Assembly (NCBI GenBank): GCA_015680685.1
Contig: MNCI01026473.1
Coordinates: forward strand, 480,488 to 525,395
Length of the DNA stretch: 44,908 bases
Direction of reading: 5' to 3'
Source of the DNA: Gnetum montanum
Taxonomy: Eukaryota; Streptophyta; Gnetopsida; Gnetales; Gnetaceae
This document shows positions 1 to 12,000 of this stretch, in pieces. The notes under the pieces are model-generated. The model ran no database searches. It was not told where the DNA came from and saw only the letters and a list, made by a program, of their open reading frames with translations. How positions within the stretch are numbered: position 1 is the first letter of the stretch; each line of letters starts with the position of its first letter. Made by a program: the position numbers and the translations under genes.

Positions 1-323
1 AGTAAATAACAATAACAATTAAATAAATAATTAAGCTAAGTGGATGCTACAATGATGAAGTAATCTTGATCTTTATTGCCAGTCATGTGTGTGTCCAAGT
101 ACGTCACACTCGAACAAGGATGTTGTACAATTACAATCATCACACTGCGAGCATGCACTTGGAGAGAAGGGTTGAGAAGAAAAACTAATGTACTAAAAAC
201 TTAAACTTTAAAACTCTAAAAACTCCAAAAAAATTCCTACCAGATCTGCCTACCTCTTATTTATAGATGAGTAGACAAGCTACGATATCACATTTAGGCT
301 GTGATATCGCGTACGCGATATCA
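1..323 (-). mobile_element. LTR (partial, probable 3' LTR of the minus-strand element)
   Basis: Read on the minus strand, this begins TGATATCGCGTACGCG at 323 and has a TATA-like box (CTATAAATAAGAGG) near 255-270. It continues with a segment (about 60-190) that resembles, on the opposite strand, the plus-strand LTR at 34185-34330: cytosine/guanine-poor leader, a 'cacttgg' stretch and the ATTACTTCATCATTG motif. It runs off the left edge, so the end and any target-site duplication cannot be seen. Assignment as the 3' LTR partner of the LTR at 1183-2166 is inferred from order and orientation; the U3 parts of the two differ. Confidence 0.55.
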
Positions 324-1163
324 TGGCTCATCAACTGCATCTAAATACTGAAGGAGAGGATGAAGGTGAAGAAGAAGGAGAATCGCACCATGACGATGTC
401 TACTACCTTCTCTTCAATGGTCACGGCCTCAATCGCGATTGCGATTAGAATGTCCACCTTTATCATGTGTCCATGGCCCTTTTTCAGATCCTTTGTGCCC
501 ATGGGTATCAGAACCTGTGTTATGAATAATGGAATGAAGGTTTTGATACACAACCCCTTGGCCAAAGTCAAGGGGAGGAACATCGTTGTGTGGCCAACTG
601 CCTGAGGTAGGTTCACCACCCTCATTTTCGTTTAAGACATGTGGGGCATCCTAGGACCACTTACCCTTCAAAGACTTATGATGTCTCTCTTGTTGTAAGT
701 CACTTTGACATTGTGCCTCTATGGGATGGTATTCTCTTGAGTCATGGTCTTGCACAACGTATTTTACGTGTAAGTGCGGCATGTCAATTCATGTGAGAGC
801 ATGAAGAAGCATGCTTGGGACTGAACGATTGGGAGGTAACACTATGTTACCTTCTAAGTCTCGCCAATGCAATTGTTCATCTTAATAGAGGATAAAGGTA
901 AAGTCTGCTATTTACTCATCGAGATGAATATATACCACTCAAGCTTGTTAAGTGATTAGCGGATCAACGTCATGTGTATTACGCTGTCGATTGTTTCCTA
1001 TTTCAGACCTAGGTGGTGAGGCGCTTTCATATGAAGAAGGAGACATCCTTATCTGTTCAATGTGCAATGTATTCTTGTTTATTATTTTCTCAACCAACCC
1101 TAAGGATTCATTCCAACAATGTGAATGATTTCCTATGTTCTAGTTAGCGCACAAACAACTAAG
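324..1163 (-). pseudogene. internal region of LTR element with gag N-terminal remnant
   Basis: This is the short interval between the primer-binding site of the minus-strand LTR and the next LTR. On the minus strand near 340-400 one frame reads HGDSPSSSPSSSPSVF. That resembles the Arg/Asp/Ser-rich N-terminal gag of the related element at 40779-41213, which has HGNSPSSPSSSSSS followed by an acidic stretch. The upstream frame also contains SNRNRD/GRDH-like basic repeats, with frame breaks. No protease, reverse transcriptase or integrase is present. The interval is only about 840 bp, so most of the element's coding part has been lost between gag and the downstream LTR. Confidence 0.5.
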
Positions 1164-1181
1164 TCCCCAGCAACAGTGCCA
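1164..1181 (-). other. primer-binding site, tRNA-Asp type
   Basis: On the minus strand the LTR end (...CTAATCA) is followed directly by TTGGCACTGTTGCTGGGGAC. This closely resembles the TGGCGCCGTTGCCGGGGA primer site that I know from Athila/Tat-type Ty3/gypsy elements, which is complementary to the 3' end of tRNA-Asp. It differs from that sequence at a few positions. It fixes the orientation (minus) and the LTR boundary at about 1183. Confidence 0.6.
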
Positions 1182-1926
1182 ATGATTAGTGGCAAGGTAC
1201 CGCTACACTCAACCATACAAATACGAGCATTTCATGCACAATCTAGTCGAATTTCAAGGACTAAGTGCTTATGCGCCCTTGTGGAACAAGGATGGGTTGG
1301 TTGATCGTTGTCTTCCCAAGCTTACCTGTATGTCACGATTTTATGGTTAAGTAAGCTTGAGGCATATGATTTTTATAGCTTTTATGTTTTTATGTCCTAC
1401 GCTAGTAGGGAAGGAGAGAGGTAACTAAGTGACTAATTTAACTTAACTACTCATTAACTAAGTTCTAATGAATCCTAACACCAGCATCTATTCCCACTTG
1501 CCGTACACATCCTGAACTAGTGCAACACTGCTAGGATTACCAAATGCTAATCATTACTGGGTTACCAAGCATTACACGCGTGCTCGAAGTCGTTGTGCTT
1601 GTGTAATTTAACAATTTGCTTAATTAATCAAAATGAATTGTTATGCTAATAACAGAAATGTAAAGTGCATAAAATAAAATAAATGCATAAGAAAATAAAA
1701 TAAAAGAAATGCGTAAGAAATCTCAAGTGCTGTAAGGATGAATCAAAGAGCTCATCTTTATTGCCGTACACAAGGTGTCCTTGGGTACACAATGCTCGAA
1801 TAAAGATCCGTCCACAGTTAGACCTCCTACTGTGGGCACTTGGAAAATACTCTAACTTTCAAATATACTACAAGAGTTTCGCTACTTGACTGCTAAAAGA
1901 CTTCCCAATTGTGCACCTAGGCACTG

Positions 1927-1937
1927 TATTTATAGAC
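1927..1937 (-). promoter_or_regulatory. TATA box of LTR promoter
   Basis: The minus strand reads CTATAAATACAGTGCC here, directly downstream of the U3 minisatellite. The related LTRs have TATA-like boxes in the same relative place (CTATAAATAAGAGG near 260 minus, CGTATAAATACAAC near 39941 plus, CTGTAAATAAGAGG near 34126 plus). It probably sets the U3/R boundary. Confidence 0.55.
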
Positions 1938-1971
1938 TTGGGAGCAACTACTCTAATCATTATAGTAACCG

Positions 1972-2139
1972 CTCTAATAATTAGAATAATTGTTAAAGTA
2001 ACCGCTAGAGTAACCACTCTAATAATTAGAATAACTGTTAGAGTAACTGCTAGAGTAACCACTCTAATAATTAGAATAATTGTTAAAGTAAATGCTAGAG
2101 TAACCACTCTAATAATTAGAATAACTGCTAGAGTAACCA
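1972..2139 (-). repeat. 45-bp minisatellite in LTR U3
   Basis: There are three 45-bp units (starting at 1972, 2017 and 2062) and a 33-bp fourth unit (2107), preceded by a degenerate partial unit at about 1951. Each unit opens with CTCTAATAATTAGA, which contains a 13-bp palindrome (TCTAAT-A-ATTAGA), followed by 12-bp subrepeats of the GCTAGAGTAACC type. The array lies immediately upstream of the LTR TATA box, the usual position of retrotransposon enhancers. Confidence 0.85.
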
Positions 2140-2649
2140 CTCTCATCAATAATCGTTAAGGTATCATTTTGATAGCAAAATGAAATTACGATTGGTAATA
2201 GTATACCTATCATTTGGGTAGAATATAAAAATATAGAAGGTTGTAAACTTTGGGGGCATTGAAACCAAAACTATATGAGAAAAGGAATCTAATATTTCTT
2301 TAGCAAATCTATTTGAAATTACATGTAATGCTAGTAGATTTAGTAGGTAATCCTTCAAGTAGATCTATTGCTTCTTTGCCATTCTATAAATTGCTTGATG
2401 ATTTATATGAACTTGTTACTTAGGAAATTTCATGCAAATTTTGGACTATTTACCTTATTCCTTGAGTTTTTTGAGTCATTTAAACATAGTTTAGAATAAT
2501 CAAAGTCTGGATGTTATCCATGCATGTTATGTGTCAAACTTATTTCTATTGGTAGAATTTATTGATTCAATGATAGTTTCTAAGGCCCTTGATATTGGTG
2601 TTTTCAATCATTGTCATGCTTTATTAGTTATTCAAAATTGGACTTCCTC

Positions 2650-3540
2650 TTTTATCTCCTAAATTTCAAAGGGTTCATTATTTTGTTAAATTATTAAATC
2701 TTACATTACTTTTTGAAAAAGTTAAAAAGGATATTGTCTTTGAAATTAGCCTAATTAAGCATTTTTGAAACCCTAGTTGGCCCAACTATAGCTAGTGGTT
2801 TTTGTAGAATTCAACATACGATTGAGGTGAATCTTGATTCCCTTAAGCGAGAAATTCTTTTACGTGTTGGCAAAATTAATTATGTGTAGAAAGTTACTTA
2901 TTACAATCTTCCAAAGTCATGTCACTATTGTCATTGAGAGGGTCATATGTTTGATTCATGTCTTTTTATGGTACAAAAAAAGGTTATGCAAGCACATCAA
3001 AACTAAGCTACTACAAATGCTAATAAGGTTTGTTCTACAAATGCTGTAGATCTATGCTAATGTTTTTTCTACATATGTTGTAGATCCTATGATGAGTTCT
3101 TCTGTTGACAATTCAATAGTTAGCCTATTTTTTTCCTTTATTGTCAACTAACAAAGACTATCTTTAAGAAAAGTTTGAGTCAAATCAATTTCAAAGAATT
3201 CTTTAATGACTATGGGGAAACAAATATTTGATCCTAAGGTCTCATAGAAACCTGTTGTTGATTCAAATGGTTTTTAAATAGTACGGCATAATAAAAAATA
3301 TCGAGAAACTCTATCTATTGGTGATTACATGCCAAATCTTCAAAATGGATTACATGTTCAAGATATTTTAATTGCTAACAATTCGTCTAGAGCTATTTGT
3401 TAAGATATGGAGACAATTTCTTTTGATAATGTTAATTCTATTGATAAAGTGGAGGCCTTTTCCCCCTCCACCTAATGTTAAATCTTATTATGGAATGTCC
3501 TATCTCTTACCCTAGATGAGATGTTTTTCAGATTGGATGT
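2650..3540 (+). pseudogene. decayed LINE (ORF1 zinc knuckle and start of endonuclease)
   Basis: A plus-strand frame near 2905-2960 reads PKSCHYCH-x-EGHMFDSC, a CCHC knuckle of spacing C-x2-C-x4-H-x4-C. The preceding frame reads LDSLKREILLRVGK, which fits the RNA-binding (DUF4283-like) part of plant LINE ORF1. About 520 bp downstream, near 3482-3520, ILLWNVLSL resembles the ILSWNVRGL start of a LINE ORF2 endonuclease. The frames are broken by several stops. 2200-2650 is AT-rich and may be its upstream part, but I find no motif there. Confidence 0.45.
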
Positions 3541-3653
3541 AAGGATGAAAACCTAAAAAGGCATAGCTAAAATTGTTAGGCCTTCACTTTTTGTTAATTT
3601 GGAGTTTCACCTCTTAGCAATACTCATATACTTTTATACTTTGAATTTTTATT

Positions 3654-3891
3654 TTTAATATATATATATATGGGGTTTGATATCCCATGCCTTGCCCCCA
3701 CATCCCCCCCACTCTCTCTCTCTCTCTCAAAAAAAAAGAAAAAAAAAAGAGAACCATTCAAGTCAAGGAGTGTGTCAAACCTCAAAAAATAACAAGAATA
3801 AGATTTTTTTTTTTTTAAAAGGATACATTTGATTACCAATATGGAAAAGACAATCTAAACCATATGTGTGTGTATGTGTGTGTGTGTGTAT
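3654..3891. repeat. low-complexity tracts (AT, C, CT, A, GT)
   Basis: A run of simple sequence: (TA)n at about 3658-3671, a C-run and (CT)n at about 3703-3729, A-rich runs to 3750, a T-run near 3805-3816, and (TG)n at about 3866-3891. There is no coding signal. Confidence 0.85.
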
Positions 3892-4189
3892 AATTTGACA
3901 GAGATAATATTATAAAAATTAAATTAAATTTTAGTTCATCTCTTGTATTGAAGATTATCCAAGTCATCAATTTACCATATTTGATGTATTCTATTACAAG
4001 TTTGGTCAAATCGTGTCATTGCATAATAAGAATAACTAATTATAAGTTTGGTGATAAATCTTATGTTACAAAATATTTATGAATTCTCATGGATTATTGT
4101 TTTTCATAGATGTTCTCTTTGCTCTTTTGAGTTTCATTTTTTATGCATTGCAATACAAAGACATAAACATAGAAGTTGTGGATTCACTG

Positions 4190-4330
4190 GAACAAATAGA
4201 TGGAATATTATTTAGTGTTACTTATAGGCTCTCTTGAGGGTGTTATATACATAATATTGTTTAGCGTTACCAATCTACAAGTGATAGTTGGCCTCTTGGC
4301 CAAAATAAAAATCCCAATGATTTTGGAATT
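4190..4330 (+). repeat. dispersed repeat, copy 1
   Basis: The segment with GGAATATTATTTAGTGTTAC, 'aggctctc', and TTGGCCTCTTGGCCAA recurs in diverged form at 8490-8620. Both copies end near an imperfect inverted repeat around TTGGCC...GGCCAA. The class is unknown; it could be an old LTR fragment or a small DNA transposon. Confidence 0.4.
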
Positions 4331-5559
4331 CCTATTTAGGTTTTCATCATAGCAATCAATCTTGAAAAACCTCCTCTCTAGAGTAGAAAAGGGATTTGCC
4401 CTTATTTAGAAGCGTCTTTACAAGTTTCACTTCTTAATAAAAGGTTTTCTGTAAAGAGAGGAAAATACTCTCAAAAGAAATAATCAATCAAAAGTAATAA
4501 AAAAATAACAATAAAAGCTAATAGCTTCCGAAGTTTGAGCCTTTAAAACAACAAGAATTTAATGCTACAGGAAACAAATTAACTATTTAGCTTTTAAAGT
4601 TGTAACTGAAAAGTAACATATTTGAGAATATCATAAACTTGTAAGGAGAGATCATAGTTATACTCTTGTTGCTAAAAAATAACTACACATTGAAGATTCC
4701 AAATAGAATAGAGAACAAGTGGCCAAAGATACTTACAAGTACAAGGAAATAAACTAAATAAAGCAAGTCAATCACTAAGAATGATATCATTGATGCTTAG
4801 TTGAAAGTTGTTGTAAATTCTAAATATTGGACTTATTTTTCAATTTTTCACTTATTTTTTCAAAATTTCAATTGTAAAGTTGTACACTTGAGTAGACAAT
4901 CCTAAAATCAGAAAGTTTTTTCTTTCACTATTTTTTTGATGATATACTCTAAATTTTCTTTACTCATTATTAATATTTTTTTCAAGTCTAACATGGCCCT
5001 CTCTTCATTAATCTCATGCATTCTATTTTTTTAAATATTATTATTCATTTTTAAGGATTTGACACCCACCAAATAATGAGGTGTTAGACAACGAAAAATT
5101 TGCCATATGAGCTATCTATTTGGGTTGCTTACCAAGAAGAACAAAAATCAAGTGTCTTAGTTGCATCAACATCACTAAAATAAGGCATCACAACTTTTTT
5201 TCTTGCTAGCTTATAAATTTGCATTTTAAAAATCAACAAAAATTTTCATATTAGTAAAAGAATTAATTGAAGAAGTTGGAATAATATAGATACTTCCTCA
5301 TAGGAATTCTAAAGACTAAAGAAAACTTGAAAAGGAAAAAATCAAATCCACTAAAAAAATTAGTTTCACCAAGGAAACAACTTAGGTCACCAAAGAAACA
5401 ACTACTTCGATCATAACATACTCAAGCATGCTCATTCAATCTTAAATAATTGTAAGTTAAATTTTGTATGGGAGATAACCTTTACCATCAATTTCCAACC
5501 TGTCCAACAATCAAAATCTCTAATTTACGATTTCTTCGCAAACAACAGGTTTTATTATG
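4331..5559. other. AT-rich intergenic stretch, no feature recognised
   Basis: About 1.2 kb of AT-rich sequence upstream of the clamp gene. It has no ORF with recognisable protein similarity, no clear repeat and no RNA gene that I can identify. Confidence 0.5.
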
Positions 5560-6081
5560 TTTTTATCTCTGCCGTTCCCCCTTATCATGAACGGGGATCA
5601 CACTGTAAAGCCAGCACGTTGGTGCTACTGTTTCCGTACGGTGGTACCACACATACGCCGACATCCTGGAATTTCATTCGATGCTGTGATTTAGCTCACA
5701 GAATCATTATTAGTACCAGCCAATCTGCCATGATTATATTAATTCATTATCTTTCATAATGATGATGACGACGATGATGGATACACCTGGTAGTCTTGGA
5801 AGGTCAGCATTTCCTTCATGAGAGACAGGCCACAACGCTGAGGCCTGAGGAGGAGAAGAGTAGGAGCAGGCTTTTTGAACCTCTGTTATTGCATCTGCTG
5901 TACCGTACCTGATACGATTGGATTCGATCTGCTTATTGTTGCACAGGTTCCTCCCCCGTGAAACCCTAGATTAGCGAAAACAGTGGCTTTTGGTTGGGCA
6001 TGTGCGTTACATGTCGATTGGACGATCTAATAAACGATAAATGCTGCTGATCATCACGCAGTGGGTTCGTCACATCGTCGC
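5560..6081 (+). promoter_or_regulatory. putative promoter and 5' leader of the clamp-domain gene
   Basis: GC content rises here compared with the flanks, and the segment contains AAACCCTAG (near 5961), a motif common in plant 5' leaders and promoters. A GAT/GAC trinucleotide run lies at about 5757-5782. Two short upstream ORFs lie before the proposed start: one from 6000 to 6050, and one from 6041 that runs out of frame across the proposed ATG at 6082. No convincing TATA box was found; the transcription start is unknown. Confidence 0.4.
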
Positions 6082-9000
6082 ATGCATGGGGTAATTCTTT
6101 CCCTTTCTGCTCCGTTTCTCTCCGTGCCATGTCATGTGATTCTGGCCTCTGTTGCCTTTTCCGTGCGATCATATTTTTGTTTTTGTTTGGAAGAAAATTT
6201 GGGAACTGCCGCTTTGTTGTTAATGGTGTGCCCTTCTGTCTCAAGTTCATTCCGCTTTTTTTGTTAATCCACTGCACGGAGTTGTTGTGACCCTAGTCAT
6301 TGTTCGATCGTCCGGTGCTCGCCTGTTTCTTTTTTTCGTAAGCAAAAGACATCAATGGAAAGTTTATATATCGAGTTTCCGAGTCACGGATTAGGAATTT
6401 GTTTGACCTGATCTTTTATTGTCGCTTACTTCCTTCCCAATTTCACAACATCAAAGAAACAAAAAAAGGGAATTCCAACGATCTCATCGGTACATCGTGA
6501 GTGATTATGATGCTTAAAGTTCTACCATTTTGGAATAAATGATCAAAGAATACTAATGAAAATCGTTTTGTAGGTTCATCAAGGATCCTCGTACAACCAT
6601 TTTTTTATGCAAGGAAACGATTGGGTGTCAATTAGTTAGATTATTATCATTATTTGTTGTTGAACCCTTGCATCTTAAAGACGTCTCTGGTTTAAAGAGA
6701 CGAGGCACGGCTAAATGGCAACGGCGTATTAAAATTTTATGAGAAATTTAAGAAGTTTCAGCGATTGGATCTTCAGAGATAGACTAGGCTTTGGACAGTG
6801 CGTGACAAAGAAAAAATATTTATAGACTATCGTTAGAGGAAACTTGTAACAAGGGGAAAAACAACGGATAGGAATGCTGACGTCATATGAGTTTAAGAAA
6901 AATAGGTAATAGTGAAATTTGGGAACACCTAGATTCGATTTCAAACTAAGAGATTAATCAGGAATACAGCTACTTCACATTGGAGGATAGTCAATGTTTT
7001 TATTTCTTCTAGTCTTTATACAAACAATAAATTGCTCAACTTCTTTCTTTGTTATTAACTCGTTTTGATTTGTTTCAGTTGAAATTGGATGTTCTTTAAA
7101 AGGCAGAAAATCCTTATGACAAAATATCGGCATCACAAAGGGAACGTGTTAAGTTAAAAAACATGATTTACAACTGCACATTTTTCAGCATGTAATTCCA
7201 AGCTGTAAGTGGGTCAGCCTTCGCTTAATAGTTAGAATGTTCAGCAGTGTTACCTGGGGATAAAATCTCACGAAATTTGCAGAGATGCAACAGGAACATG
7301 GCCTGGAGTTCTGTAAATAGCTACGATGAATTTTGGGATGCATCAAAGATGCTTTAATACATAAATTTCTCAGACTCAAAATCATTGTCCACTCACCCTT
7401 ATTATGTTTTGTAACTCCATGTATCATGGCTTTGTGACTTGCATACTATCTGTTTCACATTTCCTAAGCATCCCCAGCATGCCCCCAGAAAAGCCTCATA
7501 TCCCTAAACATGTTTGGGGACATAGCCTTTTTTGTCCCAGAGATATGTGAAAAATGAAACTAAAATTGAAGCTTTATTACATCTGAAGACCCACAGGATG
7601 AATTGGACAGATATTACAATTTCATGAAAAATAAAGACAGACTTTACAAAGTGACTAGCCACTGATAGGGGCAACAAAAACAAATATAAGTTTTTTGCTG
7701 CAACATTCTAATGTTGTCGCAAATGGATAGTGACAATACAAAAAGAAAACACATACAACTCATCCTCAAGGGCTCTTAATTTGCACAACCTACAGTTGCA
7801 TTCTTCTCAAGAGAGTTGAATTTATCTTCTACTTTCAATTCTAAAATCATTTGAACTTAAGCAAAGCTTGCTGATGGCACTCCGATACTTGTTGGAATAG
7901 CAGCTGAGAGATAGTGAGCTTTATGCATCTAGTTTCTTAGATCTAATGTGATGTAAATAAAAATGTTTTTTGTCTTCTTCATTAGACGACAACTATGTTA
8001 AAACGCTTTGCTTGACTAATTGGTGAATATGCTTAGGATTTTGTTGCACTTCTTCCGAAGAAATGTTCCATTTTCTCAACCATTGCATTCCCTAAAAATA
8101 CCAACCAAGGTCTCGTGAATCCTTTAGAACTGCTTTGAAGAATTTGTCTTGCCTTGAAGTTTTCAACTTATGAGTGTATGCAATGAATTGGCACAAGGCT
8201 TTTGCTTCTAAAGGTAATAAACTAGCTTAGTTATATATATATATAATTTGGCAAAGAGAATTTTTTCTGTTCTTGTATAGAAAAATATATGTCCTTACCA
8301 AATCCTTTGGATTCTTGTATAGAAAAATATTTAATAGAGAAATAAAAAATGTGGCATATATACCCATGTGTATAGTTTGTTTTCCTAATGAAACTAAGCA
8401 GGATACATATATTAAAATTGACAATAATTGTGGTATATAAAGCTCAACTACACACTAAACTTATATGAAAGGGTAATAAACTTGGTTTTGTTATAAAGGA
8501 AATATTATTTAGCATTACTGATAGGTTCTCCTAAAGCATTATGTACAGTGTCTTATTTATTGTTACAAATTTATGATTGGTAGTTGGCCTCTCAGCCAAA
8601 ATCATAGTGAGATGATAACAGTAAGTAATGTATTTGCATCTTCACCTTTAACTCGTCAAAAAGAAAAATGTTTCGTCCTCTTTCATTATCTTTCTAAAGT
8701 TTAACACCAAGTCCAGGTTTTCAAATAGCACATCTATACAATACAGTAGGATAGATGATAGGTTGGAAAATTTGTTTTTTGTGATATTTCAAGCCTAGAG
8801 TTCTAAATCCTTGCACTTGTTTTTGAAAGCATACAGAGTCTTGAAAGCTCTTGCTATTCTTTCTTTGATGCACTTCCTCCATTTGTAATTGTTCATACAA
8901 ATGAGACCTAAATATTTAAAAGAATCTACTATTTCCACATTGGTACCTCCAAAATGGAAGCTATAATAGGTATTTCTTGTACCCCAAATCATCAATTTGG

Positions 9001-12000
9001 TTTTATCCACGTTTACTCGAAGACCAGATGAGCAACAGCGGTTTTCTAAAATTTGCAACATATTTTGTGTACCTTCTGCAGCAATGAAGATCAAGGCAGC
9101 ATCATTTGCATACAAAATAAAAATCACTTCTTACAAAATAAACATCACTTCCAATTTTGGTAGCATGACTTTCTTGCCTGTTGAATAACCATTGTTGCAT
9201 TTCATCAATAAAGATATCATCTTTGCATTGCCCTTTGAAATTTTTTCTCTGAATTGCTGTTTGTAATTTCAATAATCACATCCTCATATGATCTTCAAGT
9301 TATTGTAACCAATTTTGAATGGAGGCCAATTTTATGCAAGTGCAATCATAGATTTGTGTAAACCACTAAATCATATGCTTTTGCAAAATCAACAAAGCAA
9401 ATAAAAGTTTGCTTGTTAGGTCTTTTTTTGCAAACTCCATGCAACATCTGAGAGTGATTAATAGTGGAGTGATTTTGTCTAAAATCTCCTTAACAATTGA
9501 CCTTGACTTTGTTAACTTGGTGAACATATTATTCAAAGTATCCAACAACTTGGTGAACATATTATTGTACAAGAATTAATTCTCTTTTCTAACAAAGTAT
9601 CCAACAACTTGGTGAACATATTATTCAGTCAATAATTATTCAAATTATTTCTATTGCCTTTTTTATATACCAGGATACCTTTACTAGTTTTCCAATGTTG
9701 ATTTAATCCTTGATCCATTGCTGAATTTAAGCTATGCTAAATTTTTCTATGAATATCAGGTATTGCTCATTTTAATAACTTTGTATATAAACCATCTGAA
9801 TCTACAGCTTTGCCAGATGCTAGTTTGTAAATGGCCTTTGTAACTTTAAAAATAGATATTTAGTCTATAACCATTAGGTTCAAAGTGCAAGTTCCGGTGT
9901 GCCATCTGGGGCACTATACAAATATATGTTCAGAAGCTCAGCTTAGTGTCACGTAGATTGCTGGCTGTAAAAGACATGATTAACTCACCTGCCTTCCCTA
10001 AAATGTTGCCTTAAATTGATGGGATAAAGGTAATTCTGACTGTCACATATATTTTAGCTTTTCTTACCAACTTGATCTTTTCTGAATTATGTTATCGTAT
10101 CATGAAATTTTGATTTGTGATTAAAATATTATTAGCCAAGCATCACTTATAGACCAATGCATGTATACTCAAAATTTAGGTTGAGACAGTGATATGTAGT
10201 GCAAATGGTTACCTGATTGTCTTGTTAGGCAAGATGTTTCTAATTTGGGTTACACTTGAGGTATTATTATTTCTAATTTGGGTTACACTTGAGGTATTAT
10301 TATTTCTAATTTGGGTTACACTTAGGTATTATTATATTTTTCTTTAATTTTTCTAATGTATCATGTTGGTTATATATTTTGGGGCATAGTTATGAGCAAA
10401 TTACTTTGGGGTTCAACAGCCCTTCTAAAATTTAGGTTGTTATCTCTGACCTGAACAAATAGTATAACTCAAAGAATATGCTTATAATTTGTTTCCTCTA
10501 CATTTGATGCTCTTTGGTTCCTCCACCATTGCCCTTTTATGCAATGACGCAGCATTGTTTTTATATTCTTGTTTGCTACATTCTTCATCGAAACATTTTT
10601 TGGTTGTTGGGGGCAAACCTGTAACTTGTACCTCACAAGGCCACATCTCAACCAATGAGCTACATGCCATTGATATGCTTGAACATTTCTTGGAGTTTAT
10701 ATTAAACATTTAATGAAAACTACTTCTTAACTTGGTGGGGCCATCATTTGGAGGGATGAGAAGGTGCTTGTTTCCCAGGTCATAAGACTTGGATTTGAAT
10801 TTGGGTGTAACCACTGGAAAAGACTTTAGGTTTTTGTTCATCCACTGACCCTCTTGGAACTTCACCTTGGTGGGATGAACATTGTGCTTTTGGGTGATGA
10901 GCCCTTTTTAACTTGGTGGCAAGAAGTAGTGACATTCTTTTACATCACATTTATACTTTTTTTTTTGGTAGATGTTGAAAGGGCATTAGGTGTGTTAACT
11001 TCACATATTGGTTGTGTGTTGTATCCGATTTACCGCAGATATTTTAGACATTCACTTTTTGAGAAAACATTTATGTAATGGTTTATTTTAATATATGTTT
11101 TTTAACAGAGCAGTGGTTGTCTTGGATGCTGTTCAAAACCAGCACCAGTGATTGCTGTTGATGAACCTGCAAAGCGATTGAGAGTTTCAGGACAAAGCTT
11201 GAAAGGGCCTAACTTCTCAGAAGACTTCTGGAGTTCAAGTGCTAATGATATGGAGAACAGTACGGTACAGTCTCAGCGAAGTGTATCATCAATAAGTGGC
11301 TCAGCTCAGAATGCTGACCTTAGGGGAGTGCACATCAATGCAAATAACTCTGAATTTGTTAACCATGGTAGGATGCCTAAACTGAAAACTTACGATTATG
11401 CAAGCTCTGGGTGAGTTTTTTAAATTATGAATGATGCTTAAAGTGTTTCATAGCAGACATGGTGGATATCAATTTTTATGTAGAGAGCTATCAAACATAT
11501 GATAGCAGCCGGAAATAAAAAATAAGTATTCCATTATTCATGTTAAATTATGTAAAAATAAACGAGAACCAAGGTCTTCATGTTGCACAAATTACAATGC
11601 CTCTGCAGACCATACATAAACGTTGGATTAGTAGCTTTTTCATTCATTAGTTTATTACTTTATGAATTTGAAAAAGTGGTAACACTTTTGGGGAAAAAGA
11701 AGGATTATATGGTTTTTTTAATTTTTCCATTCTACTTAGGTACTTGAGTGTTTAGAATCAAAATGCTCTAATTTGGAAACTCCAAGTTATGGATTCAATT
11801 CCCATGGGTAACACTGAGTTATAAAAGTTTCAATTAAGTCTAGGAAAGTTTTATGTTTGCTATATCTAGTTCCAATCATGACAACTCCAAAAATGCTCTT
11901 ATTCACCATGATTGTATATCAATAATTGAGTTATCTTCACATGCATGAGGTTCAACATGAATGTAAGTTGATTTGTAATTGATAGTGGCAAAAGGTTCAA

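Larger units (their letters stand above)
1183..2166 (-). mobile_element. 5' LTR of minus-strand Ty3/gypsy-like element
   Basis: Read on the minus strand, this starts TGATACC at 2166 and ends just before the primer site at 1183. It contains a U3 minisatellite (1972-2139), a TATA box (1927-1937) and an R/U5 part. Its U5 end (rc of 1190-1380) matches the ends of the plus-strand LTRs at 34640-34860 and 40460-40650: a CATATGCCTC motif, an ACGTGACA motif and a GGTACC stretch before the end. The length of about 980 bp exceeds that of its relatives (about 750-780 bp), mainly because of the minisatellite. Confidence 0.6.

Noticed and set aside
300-345. LTR end in plus orientation (ATGGCTCATCA similar to that at 40643)
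   Set aside because: The match is about 11-16 bp and no primer site follows on the plus strand; the minus-strand reading explains the region better.
1868-2159. Open frames on both strands with repeating hydrophobic peptide
   Set aside because: They arise from the 45-bp minisatellite, whose length is a multiple of three.
5757-5782. GATGATGACGACGATGATGG run as a LINE tail
   Set aside because: No LINE 3' sequence (GTTGGGGCAAGGCTAAG type) precedes it on either strand; treated as a simple repeat in the promoter region.
10590-10690. Possible tRNA gene on the minus strand
   Set aside because: It has an A-box-like head but no closing acceptor stem or full B box; better explained as a SINE remnant.
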